Shown piece by piece: positions 35,159 to 43,921 of a stretch of DNA of 64,000 nucleotides (position 1 is the stretch's first letter; each line of letters starts with the position of its first letter). The stretch spans positions 248,001 to 312,000 of the forward strand of contig NZ_JAGGLD010000001.1 of NCBI RefSeq assembly GCF_017874255.1, read 5' to 3'. The notes beneath the pieces were generated by a model, which was given only the letters and a program-made list of their open reading frames with translations, was not told the DNA's origin and ran no database searches. Both the position numbers and the translations under genes were made by a program. Origin of the DNA: Paenibacillus shirakamiensis. GTDB lineage: Bacteria; Bacillota; Bacilli; Paenibacillales; Paenibacillaceae.

Positions 35159-35246
35159 TAAGGTATTCGCAAGGTTAAGCTATCGAATCAACAGATGACA
35201 CAACCAACACGTTGACACAGGTTACGGACTAGGGAGGGAATTTAAG

Positions 35247-36152
35247 ATGCAGCAGTGGATATCAAAATTATCCGAGAACGAGGTTGGCACCATTCTACCC
35301 AATGAACCTTTATCTAAATATACAACATGGAAAATTGGAGGCCCTGCAGATGCGGTAGTTATTCCGCATAATCAGGAACAGCTACAACATCTCATCACGC
35401 AGCTCCACGAGGAGCAAATTCCATGGATGATTGTAGGGAAAGGCTCCAATATGCTGGTATCGGATAAAGGAATCCGGGGGGTAGTCATTAAGTTCGGCAA
35501 AGAACTAGAGGCTACAGAATTCCGGGAGACGGAAGTTGAAGCTGGCGGCGGAGCTAGCTTTGTAAGTCTCAGTATATTGGCCAGCAAAAAAGGTTTAACC
35601 GGTCTGGAGTTCGCTTCAGGCATTCCGGGGACTGTGGGTGGTGCTGTCTACATGAACGCCGGAGCACATGGGTCTGATGTGTCACGCATATTTAAATCCG
35701 CTGAAATTGTACTGAACACAGGCGAGTTGGTAACATATGGTCCGGAACAAATGGAGTTTGCCTATCGTCATTCGATTTTACATGAGCGTAGCGGAATCGT
35801 CACGAAAGCGATATTTGAGTTGACACAAGGAGCTAGAGAAGAGATTTCGTCTTCGATGGCAGCTTTCAAAGAGCGCAGACGAAACACGCAGCCACTTCAG
35901 ATGCCTTGCGCCGGAAGCGTGTTCCGCAATCCGACAGGAGATCACGCTGCGAGGCTAATTGAAGCGGCGGGACTCAAAGGTACACATCAAGGCGGGGCTC
36001 AGGTTTCCGAGATGCATGCCAATTTTATTGTGAATACCGGGCAAGCGACAGCAGAGGACGTACTTACCTTAATGAAACATATCCAATCGACGGTAACTTC
36101 CAAGTTCGGAGTGGACTTAGTACCAGAAGTGTTTCTAGTGGGTGAGCGGTAA
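35247..36152 (+). CDS. murB: UDP-N-acetylenolpyruvoylglucosamine reductase MurB
   Basis: MurB reduces the enolpyruvyl product of MurA to UDP-MurNAc with FAD and NADPH. The 301-residue type II enzyme shows LSKYTTWKIGGPADAVVIP, WMIVGKGSNMLVSDKGIRGVVIKFG, GLTGLEFASGIPGTVGGAVYMNAGAHG (FAD binding), AYRHSILHE and PCAGSVFRNPTGDHAARLIEAAGLKG with the catalytic Ser. The ATG has AGGGAGGG 9 bases upstream. murA follows, its GGAGGTGAG overlapping the murB end. Confidence 0.96.
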   Translation: MQQWISKLSENEVGTILPNEPLSKYTTWKIGGPADAVVIPHNQEQLQHLITQLHEEQIPWMIVGKGSNMLVSDKGIRGVVIKFGKELEATEFRETEVEAGGGASFVSLSILASKKGLTGLEFASGIPGTVGGAVYMNAGAHGSDVSRIFKSAEIVLNTGELVTYGPEQMEFAYRHSILHERSGIVTKAIFELTQGAREEISSSMAAFKERRRNTQPLQMPCAGSVFRNPTGDHAARLIEAAGLKGTHQGGAQVSEMHANFIVNTGQATAEDVLTLMKHIQSTVTSKFGVDLVPEVFLVGER

Positions 36153-36168
36153 ACTCGGAGGTGAGACA

Positions 36169-37449
36169 TTGGACAAATTGGTGATTGAGGGAGGGAAACC
36201 CCTGTCAGGAACCATTCGTATCCATGGAGCAAAAAATGCCGCACTGCCAATTCTGGCAGCAAGTCTGCTGTCTGGCGGTAAAGTCCAGTTACGCAATGTT
36301 CCAAAGTTGCTGGACATTGATGTTATGCTGCGCATTTTGAATCGTCTGGGATGTCATACGATTCATAGAGGGGACACCGTGGTTATTGATTCGTCAGGGG
36401 CTGATTCTTGTCAGGTGCCTGAGGACCTGATGAAGCTGATGAGGTCTTCCATATTTTTGATGGGGCCCTTGTTAGCTAAGTTCGGAGAGGTTTGTGTGTA
36501 TCAGCCTGGCGGCTGTGCTATTGGGGAGCGCAAGATTGATCTACATCTAGAAGGTTTGAAAGCGCTAGGAGCGGAGATCGAAGAGAATGAAGAGCAAATT
36601 TGGTGCCGTGCTAAGAAATTAGTGGGGGCCGAGATTCATCTCGATTTTCCGAGTGTAGGAGCAACAGAGAATATTATGATGGCTGCCGTGAAGGCCGAGG
36701 GTACGACGATTATCACGAATGCCGCGCGAGAACCGGAGATTGGAGATCTTCAGAACTTTCTCAACAGTATGGGAGCCAGCATCATTGGGGCAGGGACGGA
36801 TACGATCAGAATTCGTGGTGTAAAAGAACTCTCACCTTGTGATTATGAGATTATTCCTGACCGCATTGTGGCTGGTACCGTTTTGCTTGCTGCTGCCGCT
36901 ACGCGGGGAACAGTAACGCTAACAAATAGTAATCCTTCCCATCTTGTATCTCTTCTTCATGTGCTTAGGCGCGCCGGTGTTCAAATAGGGGCTTGCAATG
37001 ATATAATCAATGTTAGTAGCCTTACCCGTCCCAAAGCTGTGGATCGGATTGTGACGTCCCCTTATCCAGCTTTTCCTACAGATTTGCAGTCTCAAGTCAT
37101 GGTTTTACTTTCTCTTGCAGAAGGGTTAAGTCTGATGAAAGAGACTGTATTTGAAGGCAGATTCAAACATGTGGATGAGCTTGTGAGAATGGGTGCGGAT
37201 ATAACAGTCAATCATACTTCTGCTTTTATACGAGGTGTGCCAAGGTTATATGGGGCTACAGTTGAGGCTACAGATTTAAGAGCCGGTGCGGCCTTGGTTA
37301 TTGCAGGTCTGGCAGCCCATGGAACAACGGTAGTAGAGCAGGTACATCATATCGATCGAGGTTACGATCATATAGAGAACTTGTTTCAACACCTAGGTGC
37401 GAATATGCATAGGCAATCCCCAGCAATGAAACAGCTCGACTTAGCTTGA
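36169..37449 (+). CDS. murA: UDP-GlcNAc 1-carboxyvinyltransferase MurA
   Basis: MurA makes the first committed peptidoglycan precursor by transferring enolpyruvate to UDP-GlcNAc; fosfomycin blocks the catalytic Cys. The 426-residue protein has LVIEGGKPLSGTIRIHGAKNAALPILAASLL, the active-site loop YQPGGCAIGERKIDLHLEGLKALGA with Cys at residue 116 present, and GATENIMMAAVKAEGTTIITNAAREPEIGDLQ. The TTG at 36169 follows GGAGGTGAG by 7 bases; the GTG at 36142 lies inside murB without a good site. B. subtilis keeps its murA genes elsewhere; here murB-murA-divIB are consecutive. Confidence 0.95.
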   Translation: MDKLVIEGGKPLSGTIRIHGAKNAALPILAASLLSGGKVQLRNVPKLLDIDVMLRILNRLGCHTIHRGDTVVIDSSGADSCQVPEDLMKLMRSSIFLMGPLLAKFGEVCVYQPGGCAIGERKIDLHLEGLKALGAEIEENEEQIWCRAKKLVGAEIHLDFPSVGATENIMMAAVKAEGTTIITNAAREPEIGDLQNFLNSMGASIIGAGTDTIRIRGVKELSPCDYEIIPDRIVAGTVLLAAAATRGTVTLTNSNPSHLVSLLHVLRRAGVQIGACNDIINVSSLTRPKAVDRIVTSPYPAFPTDLQSQVMVLLSLAEGLSLMKETVFEGRFKHVDELVRMGADITVNHTSAFIRGVPRLYGATVEATDLRAGAALVIAGLAAHGTTVVEQVHHIDRGYDHIENLFQHLGANMHRQSPAMKQLDLA

Positions 37450-37510
37450 ATAAATGCTTGGAATCCTCTCCGTACCGGGGGGGATATCCGGCTTTAATGG
37501 AGATCATACG

Positions 37511-38287
37511 ATGCCAAAATCCAATGTGCCTGTCCTAAAAAAAGCTAGACCCAAAATGCGGACTAGCCGCAAAATAATAGGGATACTGTTCCTTTTATTT
37601 TTAGTGCTGGGGGCTATTTTATTCTTTCGTTCGCAGATGAGCAAAATTTCAGAGATTTCTTTTCAAGGAAGCACGTACACTACGCAAGAAGAACTTCTTC
37701 ATAAAAGTGGAATTGCAGTAGGAGGATCTTATTTCAGTATAAGTGCAGAGACGTTAAGTACCCGACTTAAGCAAATTCCTTCGATTGATAAAGTTAAAGT
37801 GGACAAGCAGTTCCCTGGGGTTATTCATATCTCCATTGTTGAATATCCTGCCGTGGCTTACTCTATCGGAAAAGAAGATATTAACGGCTCATTGCAAGCC
37901 TTTTTAGCTAATGGTACGCAAGTCATCATTGCAAATACTCCTTCGATGCTAGAGAAACCCATCTTAACAAATTGGGGAGCGAAGGATGCGAATTTGGCCA
38001 AACTGTGTGCGGTGCTGGCCACTATCCCAAAAGAATTAACGTCAGATATTTCTGAAATTGTTCCTTCACCAACTTTATCTTATCCAGATCGAATTAAGAT
38101 GTACACTCGTTCCCACTTCGAGATTATTACAGCGATATCGATGCTTTCATCCAAAGTTGAGTATTTGAATTCTATTGTGGAATCTCAGCAACCAGGAACG
38201 TTAACGATGCTTGATGCAGATTCGTATGTTCCTTTTGTTCCTGAGACAAAGCAAGAAGATCCACAAAAAGAGACTACTAATCAATGA
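37511..38287 (+). CDS. divIB: Cell division protein DivIB/FtsQ
   Basis: A 258-residue bitopic protein of the divisome core with FtsL and DivIC. A basic cytoplasmic tail (KKARPKMRTSRK) precedes one helix (IIGILFLLFLVLGAILFF), a POTRA domain (ISEISFQGSTYTTQEELLHKSGIAVGGSYFSISAETLSTRLKQIPSIDKVKVDKQFPGVIHISIVEYPAVAYS) and a beta domain, ending in an acidic polar tail. The ATG at 37511 has TGGAG 8 bases upstream; the ATG at 37454 gives an unlikely hydrophobic extension. B. subtilis has ylxW, ylxX and sbp after this gene; they are absent here. Confidence 0.9.
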   Translation: MPKSNVPVLKKARPKMRTSRKIIGILFLLFLVLGAILFFRSQMSKISEISFQGSTYTTQEELLHKSGIAVGGSYFSISAETLSTRLKQIPSIDKVKVDKQFPGVIHISIVEYPAVAYSIGKEDINGSLQAFLANGTQVIIANTPSMLEKPILTNWGAKDANLAKLCAVLATIPKELTSDISEIVPSPTLSYPDRIKMYTRSHFEIITAISMLSSKVEYLNSIVESQQPGTLTMLDADSYVPFVPETKQEDPQKETTNQ

Positions 38288-38296
38288 TCAAAAATG

Positions 38297-38312
38297 ATAA
38301 AATACATTTTAT
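38297..38312. repeat. Small perfect inverted repeat after divIB
   Basis: ATAAAAT and ATTTTAT (38297-38303 and 38306-38312) pair around a 2-base gap. It has no T run, so it is not a standard terminator. It lies 10 bases after the divIB stop. Confidence 0.5.
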
Positions 38313-38329
38313 GGACTATCTAACAATCT

Positions 38330-38447
38330 CCCTCTTTTTTCTGAACATTTTTGCCAATGTTTTCCCAGTTGTGATACGCTTCAAAGTCTTGATACACATG
38401 GGATTAAGTAAAAGTTGGCAATTAAAAAATTTGTAGAAAAAAGAGGG
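38330..38447. repeat. 118-nt nested imperfect palindrome before ftsA
   Basis: The outer arms CCCTCTTTTTTCT (38330-38342) and its exact complement (38435-38447) are 13 bp. Inside them TTGCCAA (38351-38357) pairs with TTGGCAA (38415-38421), TTTT/AAAA (38360-38363, 38410-38413), CCCA/TGGG (38364-38367, 38399-38402) and TGTG/CACA (38370-38373, 38395-38398). All pairs nest without crossing, leaving a 21-base loop. Such a long fold in a 244-base spacer suggests a structural RNA, a regulatory hairpin or a small mobile palindrome. Confidence 0.7.
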
Positions 38448-38531
38448 GAATTATAAGCGGCGTTGAATTAGTAGAGAGTCTGTTTATCTAAAGCCTAATT
38501 TTTTTATTATACAATAGGAGGTGCCAGGGGC

Positions 38532-39779
38532 TTGAGCAACAATGACATCATTGTTAGTTTGGACATCGGTACATCCAAAGTTCGTGCTATTATTGGGGAA
38601 ATTACGAATGGAACCTTTAATATTATTGGGGTTGGATCTGCCGACTCGGAAGGAATCCGAAAAGGTGCGATTGTAGATATTGACCAGACCGTACAGTCTA
38701 TCAAAAGTGCGGTAGATCATGCAGAGCGCATGGTGGGCATTCAAATATCGGAAGTGTACGTCGGCATATCGGGCAATCATATTGGACTTCAATCTAGTCA
38801 CGGCGTAGTGGCTGTATCGAACGAGGATCGGGAGATTGGCGAGGAAGATATTGAGCGGGTCATGAAGGCTGCTGAAGTGATTGCACTCCCACCCGAACGA
38901 GAAATTATCGATGTAGTAGCAAAGCAGTATGTAGTAGATGGTCTGGAAGGTATACAAGATCCGCGTGGTATGATTGGCGTCCGACTTGAAGTGGAAGCAA
39001 CGATTATTACGGGGGCCAAGACGGCGATACATAATTTACTTCGTTGTGTTGAGAAAGCCGGACTCAAAGTCACTGACCTTGTACTTCTTTCACTGGGAGC
39101 AGGCCAATTGGCACTATCCAAGGATGAGAAAGTAATGGGTTCTGTACTGGTAGATGTCGGTGCTGGATCTTCAACTTTAGCAGTTTTTGAGAATGGTACC
39201 ATTGTAGCTACTTCCACGCTTCCAATTGGCGGAGAATTTATTACGAATGATATTGCTTACGGTCTTAGAACACTAACAGATCAAGCTGAGAAGGTTAAAT
39301 TAAAGTATGGTTGTGCTCTTATCGAAGATGCTGCGCATGATGTGACTTTCAAAGTAACTAGAATTGGTAGCAACGTAGATAAAGAATTTAGCCAAGAAGA
39401 TTTGGCGGCTATAGCTGAACCTCGGGTTCAGGAGATTTTCCATCTGATTCAGCAAGAAGTGAAGCGTTTGGGTTATACTGATCTTCCTGGAGGTTATATA
39501 CTTACGGGAGGAACCGTCTCTATGCCGGGTCTGTTGCAAGTGGCTCAGCAGGAATTATCGGCTTCGGTTCGTATCGCAGTACCTGATTATATTGGTGTTC
39601 GGGACCCCGGTTTCACAAGTGGAGTCGGTATCCTGTATAATGTAATACGTAACATACGCATTCGCACTTCATCCAATAAGAAGAATACGAACCGTAGTAA
39701 GTCTAGTCCTACTCAGGAAACCGCTCCAAAAGCGGGACTTTGGGGAAATATCAAGAACATTTTCAAAGAGTTTATATAA
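38532..39779 (+). CDS. ftsA: Cell division protein FtsA
   Basis: FtsA is an actin-like ATPase that tethers FtsZ to the membrane. The 415-residue protein shows NDIIVSLDIGTSKVRAIIGEI (phosphate 1), the 1C domain after residue 85, DVGAGSSTLAVFENGTIVATSTLPIGGEFITNDIAYGL (phosphate 2), and YILTGGTVSMPGLLQVAQQEL (adenosine). The last residues LWGNIKNIFKEFI form an amphipathic membrane-targeting helix. The start is a TTG with AGGAGGTG 7 bases upstream. ftsZ follows after 145 bases that can fold. Confidence 0.95.
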   Translation: MSNNDIIVSLDIGTSKVRAIIGEITNGTFNIIGVGSADSEGIRKGAIVDIDQTVQSIKSAVDHAERMVGIQISEVYVGISGNHIGLQSSHGVVAVSNEDREIGEEDIERVMKAAEVIALPPEREIIDVVAKQYVVDGLEGIQDPRGMIGVRLEVEATIITGAKTAIHNLLRCVEKAGLKVTDLVLLSLGAGQLALSKDEKVMGSVLVDVGAGSSTLAVFENGTIVATSTLPIGGEFITNDIAYGLRTLTDQAEKVKLKYGCALIEDAAHDVTFKVTRIGSNVDKEFSQEDLAAIAEPRVQEIFHLIQQEVKRLGYTDLPGGYILTGGTVSMPGLLQVAQQELSASVRIAVPDYIGVRDPGFTSGVGILYNVIRNIRIRTSSNKKNTNRSKSSPTQETAPKAGLWGNIKNIFKEFI

Positions 39780-39799
39780 GGATCGGAATGAACTGAAGA

Positions 39800-39903
39800 T
39801 TTGCGTGATGTGCTGCTTGCGGTGATTTTACCTTAGCAGGAGGAACGTCTGTCTCATGTTCAATCCACACAAGACCCAGTGATGGACAGGCCATCCACGC
39901 AAA
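39800..39903 (+). promoter_or_regulatory. Foldable leader between ftsA and ftsZ (possible three-way junction)
   Basis: TTTGCGTG-ATG (39800-39810) pairs with CAT-C-CACGCAAA (39892-39903), giving 11 bp with one bulge. Inside it are hairpin A, TGCT/AGCA with GGT/ACC (39811-39838), and hairpin B, TCTGTCT/GGACAGG (39848-39854 with 39884-39890, two wobbles). The ftsZ ribosome binding site GGGGGAG begins at 39908, directly after the outer stem, so the fold could affect ftsZ translation. No promoter is visible in the gap. Confidence 0.5.
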
Positions 39904-39924
39904 CTGAGGGGGAGATGGAAGAGT

Positions 39925-41046
39925 ATGTTGGAATTTGATTTTGAAATGGAGAGCTTGGCTCAAATAAAGGTCATTGGGGTTGGCGGCGGCGGTAGCAATG
40001 CTGTGAATCGTATGATCGAGAATGGAGTTCAAGGTGTTGACTTTATCACCGTAAATACTGATGCACAAGCACTTCATTTAGCTAAATCTGAACACAAACT
40101 ACAAATTGGTGACAAACTAACGCGTGGTCTTGGTGCAGGTGCAAATCCAGATGTGGGTAAGAAAGCAGCAGAAGAATCCCGTGATCTGATTGCAAATACA
40201 CTAAAAGGTGCAGATATGGTCTTCGTTACCGCAGGTATGGGCGGAGGTACAGGTACTGGTGCAGCTCCTGTCATTGCGGAGATTGCTAGAGAATGTGGAG
40301 CCTTAACTGTTGGTGTAGTTACACGGCCATTCACATTTGAAGGTCGCAAACGTTCTTCTCATGCGGAACTGGGCATTGAAGGCCTCAAAGAAAAGGTAGA
40401 CACCCTCATTGTTATTCCAAATGACCGTCTCCTCGAAATGGTAGATAAGAAAACGCCTATGCTAGAAGCATTCCGTGAAGCGGATAATGTTCTTCGTCAA
40501 GCAGTACAGGGCATTTCAGATTTGATTGCTGTTCCGGGTCTTATCAACCTTGACTTTGCCGATGTGAAGACCATCATGACCGAACGTGGATCTGCCCTAA
40601 TGGGAATTGGACTTGCTACAGGTGAGAATCGTGCAGCAGAAGCAGCTCGCAAAGCTATTATGAGTCCTTTGCTAGAAACAACCATTGAAGGTGCACGTGG
40701 TGTAATTATGAATATTACAGGTGGTTCTAACCTTTCTTTGTATGAGGTAAATGAAGCAGCTGAAATCGTAATTTCTGCTTCTGATCCTGAAGTGAATATG
40801 ATCTTTGGGGCCATTATTGATGAGACGATGAAGGAAGAGATCAAGGTAACCGTGATTGCAACAGGTTTCGAACATAAACCAGCGGCTCAACTTCCTCCTG
40901 TGATTCGCAAACCTGTTGTAGGTGCAGAACCTCAACAGGATGCCCGAGCCAACACTAACTTGAAGCCGTTTGGTGCGCAACCAAGCAGTGACCAATTGGA
41001 TATTCCAACGTTCCTTCGGAATCGCCGCAACAACAATAACGAATAG
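39925..41046 (+). CDS. ftsZ: Cell division protein FtsZ
   Basis: FtsZ is the tubulin-like GTPase that forms the division ring. The 373-residue protein has [22 protein letters not shown], the tubulin signature [20 protein letters not shown] at about residues 103-122, the T7 loop [11 protein letters not shown], and a variable linker before the conserved C-terminal tail [16 protein letters not shown], which binds FtsA, SepF and other partners. The ATG follows GGGGGAG by 10 bases. The gene ends in a strong terminator, so it closes the division cluster. Confidence 0.98.
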   Translation: MLEFDFEMESLAQIKVIGVGGGGSNAVNRMIENGVQGVDFITVNTDAQALHLAKSEHKLQIGDKLTRGLGAGANPDVGKKAAEESRDLIANTLKGADMVFVTAGMGGGTGTGAAPVIAEIARECGALTVGVVTRPFTFEGRKRSSHAELGIEGLKEKVDTLIVIPNDRLLEMVDKKTPMLEAFREADNVLRQAVQGISDLIAVPGLINLDFADVKTIMTERGSALMGIGLATGENRAAEAARKAIMSPLLETTIEGARGVIMNITGGSNLSLYEVNEAAEIVISASDPEVNMIFGAIIDETMKEEIKVTVIATGFEHKPAAQLPPVIRKPVVGAEPQQDARANTNLKPFGAQPSSDQLDIPTFLRNRRNNNNE

Positions 41047-41055
41047 ATCTAGTGT

Positions 41056-41096
41056 AAAGGACTTGTATGCCCTAGGCATATAAGTCCTTTTTTTGC
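41056..41096 (+). terminator. Terminator after ftsZ
   Basis: AAAGGACTTGTATGCC pairs with GGCATATAAGTCCTTT with one mismatch around a short loop (41056-41090), followed by TTTTTGCG. Confidence 0.94.
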
Positions 41097-41168
41097 GTTG
41101 AAAATGCCAATTTAATTAGGGGATTTAGTAAATCTATCTTTTTATTGCCTGTGCAAGATCTCTCTGCG

Positions 41169-41235
41169 CTCGACAAAAAAAGTTGATCTTAGCCTTCAAT
41201 ATTAGACAGACTTCCTAAGTGTAGAACTTTATACT
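41169..41235 (+). promoter_or_regulatory. Spo0A-type spoIIG promoter with long spacer
   Basis: TAGACA (41203-41208) and TATACT (41230-41235) are separated by 21 bases, close to the 22-base spacer of the B. subtilis spoIIG promoter, which only works with phosphorylated Spo0A bound nearby. CTCGACA (41169-41175) and TTAGACA (41202-41208) each match the 0A box TTCGACA at 6 of 7 positions. The element lies 91 bases before spoIIGA. Confidence 0.6.
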
Positions 41236-41325
41236 GATTACATTGCTTCCATTGAGAGATTAACATCACTCGTCCTAAGGACTTATTAACGTAGCTTCAG
41301 GGACATGCGCAGGTAGGTGCAATCT

Positions 41326-42282
41326 ATGGTTGTATATATTGATCTCATTTTTTTAATGAACCTTCTAATTGATGGGAGTCTACTGATTGTCACTGCATGG
41401 ATGCGCAAGCTAAAGCCGCGTAAATGGAGAATCACCGCATCAGCAGGAATTGGAGCCTTATATGTCCTGATGATGTTTTTACCTCAGTTGTCCTTCATGT
41501 ATACCTTTCTTACGAAGTCTCTTTTTTCTATTGTAATGTTATGGATTGCTTTCGGATTTGGAAGTCTCCAGCATTATCTTCGTAATATGGGGGCCTTCTA
41601 CATGGTGAACTTTGTTGCTGCCGGAGGAATTATTGGAATTCACTACTTTTTGCAGAGTTCATCTGAAATTTGGAATGGGATGCTTTATACTTCGACCGGT
41701 GGAATCCATTTTGATATTAAAATTGGTGCCTTTTTCATCATTGTAGTGTTCTTTGTAGTGCTATTCTGGTTCCGATCCGTTCAATCTTCAAAGAAGCGTC
41801 AGGAGCGTCTAGTTTCCTTTTTGGGAGAGGTGAAGGTCTCTATTGGAGAAGCGAGTATTGCGTGTACGGGCTTGCTGGACACCGGCAATCAGTTGACCGA
41901 CCCCCTTACTAGAATGCCAGTTATGGTTATGGAAGCTTCGCTCTGGGAGACTTATTTGCCGCCGTCATGGGCGGAGCGCTTGTCGAGTGAAGGGGCGGAC
42001 AACCTTATTATGGAGCTTAGTGAAGATGATCGTTTTCCATGGAGAGAGCGGCTTCGTCTGGTGCCCTACCGAGGCATTAACAAAGGGACACAGTTTATGT
42101 TAGCGCTAAAACCAGATGAAGTATCGGTCCAGATGAATGGGATGGAAAGTAGATGTACGAGAGTACTAGTGGGATTAGATGGTGGTAGATTGTCTGCAGA
42201 AGGAGCATATCAAGCTATTATTCATCCCGCACTTACAGAAGAGTCGGAGTCCATCGATAAAAACAGTGCCAACGCGATATAG
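41326..42282 (+). CDS. spoIIGA: Pro-SigE processing protease SpoIIGA
   Basis: SpoIIGA is a membrane aspartic protease that removes the pro-sequence of SigE after a forespore signal. The 318-residue protein has five N-terminal helices ([25 protein letters not shown] onward to about residue 150) and a cytoplasmic protease domain with [16 protein letters not shown], catalytic Asp at residue 185, and LVPYRGI. The ATG at 41326 follows AGGTAGGTG. It lies 11 bases before sigE, its substrate. B. subtilis has bpr between ftsZ and spoIIGA; it is absent here. Confidence 0.95.
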   Translation: MVVYIDLIFLMNLLIDGSLLIVTAWMRKLKPRKWRITASAGIGALYVLMMFLPQLSFMYTFLTKSLFSIVMLWIAFGFGSLQHYLRNMGAFYMVNFVAAGGIIGIHYFLQSSSEIWNGMLYTSTGGIHFDIKIGAFFIIVVFFVVLFWFRSVQSSKKRQERLVSFLGEVKVSIGEASIACTGLLDTGNQLTDPLTRMPVMVMEASLWETYLPPSWAERLSSEGADNLIMELSEDDRFPWRERLRLVPYRGINKGTQFMLALKPDEVSVQMNGMESRCTRVLVGLDGGRLSAEGAYQAIIHPALTEESESIDKNSANAI

Positions 42283-42293
42283 GAGGGGCAAGC

Positions 42294-43016
42294 ATGCTTG
42301 TAAAATTAAAACTGACACTTCAACTCCAGTACTACCGTGTGTTGTTTGTACTAGGTTTAAAGAGTGAAGAGATTTATTACATCGGAGGTAGTGAGGCTTT
42401 ACCCCCTCCATTAACTCGTGAAGAAGAAGAATTTTTACTGCAAAAGCTCTCTAGCGGAGACGCTGCCATTAGGGCCATGCTGATTGAGCGCAACCTGCGG
42501 CTTGTCGTCTATATCGCGCGAAAGTTTGAGAATACCGGAATTAACATTGAAGATTTGGTATCCATCGGTGCGATTGGGCTGATTAAAGCCGTCAATACTT
42601 TTGATCCTGAGAAAAAAATCAAGCTTGCTACGTATGCATCGCGCTGTATCGAGAATGAGATTCTAATGTATTTACGGCGTAATAGTAAAATTCGTTCTGA
42701 AGTCTCTTTCGATGAACCTCTAAATATTGATTGGGATGGAAATGAACTGCTCCTTTCTGACGTGTTAGGGACGGAGAACGATACCATTTATCGGAACATT
42801 GAGGAACAAGTCGATCGTAAGCTGCTTCATAAAGCTTTGGACAAATTAAGTGACCGAGAACGCATGATTATGGAGCTTCGATTCGGGCTTACAGATGGCG
42901 AAGAAAAAACGCAAAAAGACGTAGCAGATATGCTTGGAATCTCTCAATCTTACATCTCTAGGCTTGAAAAAAGGATCATCAAACGACTTCGCAAAGAGTT
43001 CAATAAAATGGTCTAA
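42294..43016 (+). CDS. sigE: Pro-sigma factor E (SigE), early mother-cell sigma factor
   Basis: The 240-residue protein starts with the pro-sequence ([36 protein letters not shown]) that keeps SigE inactive and at the membrane until SpoIIGA cuts it. Regions 2 ([64 protein letters not shown]) and 4 ([17 protein letters not shown]... [30 protein letters not shown]) are almost the same as in B. subtilis. It directs mother-cell genes such as spoVD. It is cotranscribed with spoIIGA. Confidence 0.98.
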   Translation: MLVKLKLTLQLQYYRVLFVLGLKSEEIYYIGGSEALPPPLTREEEEFLLQKLSSGDAAIRAMLIERNLRLVVYIARKFENTGINIEDLVSIGAIGLIKAVNTFDPEKKIKLATYASRCIENEILMYLRRNSKIRSEVSFDEPLNIDWDGNELLLSDVLGTENDTIYRNIEEQVDRKLLHKALDKLSDRERMIMELRFGLTDGEEKTQKDVADMLGISQSYISRLEKRIIKRLRKEFNKMV

Positions 43017-43029
43017 ACTTTCTTAACAG

Positions 43030-43058
43030 GAATAAAAACACCTCCCACGGAGATAATG
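43030..43058 (+). promoter_or_regulatory. Candidate SigF-type promoter for sigG
   Basis: GAATA (43030-43034), a 14-base spacer and GGAGATAATG (43049-43058) fit the forespore pattern G-N-A-T-A / GGnnAnAnT. Direct SigF control of sigG is known in B. subtilis. The spacer is one or two bases shorter than usual. AACATTAATGTT, a 12-bp palindrome, follows at 43059-43070. Confidence 0.45.
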
Positions 43059-43138
43059 AACATTAATGTTTCTCTACAGATGGTTTCAAGCTTTAGGGCT
43101 TGACCCAGCGTTCTGTATTCCTTGGGAGGTAAGACACG

Positions 43139-43921
43139 ATGACACGAAACAAAGTCGAAATTTGCGGTGTTGACACCTCAAAGCTGCCGGTTCTAACTAA
43201 CGTAGAAATGCGTGAATTGTTCACTTCTTTGCAACAAGATAAAGTGCGTGCAGCGAGAGAAAAGTTGGTGAATGGGAATCTGAGACTGGTCCTCAGCGTC
43301 ATTCAACGTTTCAACAATCGAGGGGAATTTGTAGACGATTTATTCCAGGTGGGCTGCATTGGATTGATGAAGGCGATTGATAATTTTGATTTGTCCCAGA
43401 ATGTAAAATTCTCTACGTACGCAGTTCCCATGATTATTGGGGAGATTCGGCGTTACTTACGCGACAATAATCCGATTCGTGTATCCCGCTCTCTTCGCGA
43501 TATTGCTTATAAAGCCCTGCAAATGCGGGACAGTCTAACGAATCTCAATTGTAGAGAACCGACAGTATTAGAAATTTCGCAAGCGTTGAATTTACCTAAA
43601 GAAGATGTAGTATTTGCCTTAGATGCTATACAAGATCCGGTCTCGTTATTCGAGCCCATCTATCATGATGGCGGAGATCCGATATATGTCATGGATCAAA
43701 TTAGCGATGACAGAAATAAGGACGTGTCATGGATTGAAGAGATTGCTCTTCGTGAAGCTATGCACAAACTGAACCGACGCGAAAAAATGATCCTATCCAT
43801 GCGCTTCTTTGAAGGTAAAACTCAAATGGAAGTAGCTGAAGAAATTGGCATTTCACAAGCTCAGGTATCCAGGCTTGAGAAGTCTGCCATTCTGCAGATG
43901 CAGAAGCATGTCAAATCATAA
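43139..43921 (+). CDS. sigG: Late forespore sigma factor SigG
   Basis: SigG runs late forespore transcription. The 260-residue protein begins MTRNKVEICGVDTSKLPVLTN, typical of SigG, with region 2 (GNLRLVLSVIQRFNNRGEFVDDLFQVGCIGLMKAIDNFDLSQNVKFSTYAVPMIIGEIRRYLRDNNPIRVSRSLRDIAYKAL) and region 4 (MHKLNRREKMILSMRFFEGKTQMEVAEEIGISQAQVSRLEKSAI). The ATG follows GGGAGGT by 8 bases. The 122-base gap after sigE holds a possible own promoter. Its terminator overlaps the stop codon. Confidence 0.98.
   Translation: MTRNKVEICGVDTSKLPVLTNVEMRELFTSLQQDKVRAAREKLVNGNLRLVLSVIQRFNNRGEFVDDLFQVGCIGLMKAIDNFDLSQNVKFSTYAVPMIIGEIRRYLRDNNPIRVSRSLRDIAYKALQMRDSLTNLNCREPTVLEISQALNLPKEDVVFALDAIQDPVSLFEPIYHDGGDPIYVMDQISDDRNKDVSWIEEIALREAMHKLNRREKMILSMRFFEGKTQMEVAEEIGISQAQVSRLEKSAILQMQKHVKS

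Noticed and set aside
35212..35217. TTGACA before murB
   Set aside because: The expected -10 position is the GGGAGGG ribosome binding site; no -10 hexamer.
38484..39032. Minus-strand open frame of 182 codons across ftsA
   Set aside because: It is antisense to a certain ftsA, has odd composition (many Tyr, Asn, His) and no start signals; a shadow.
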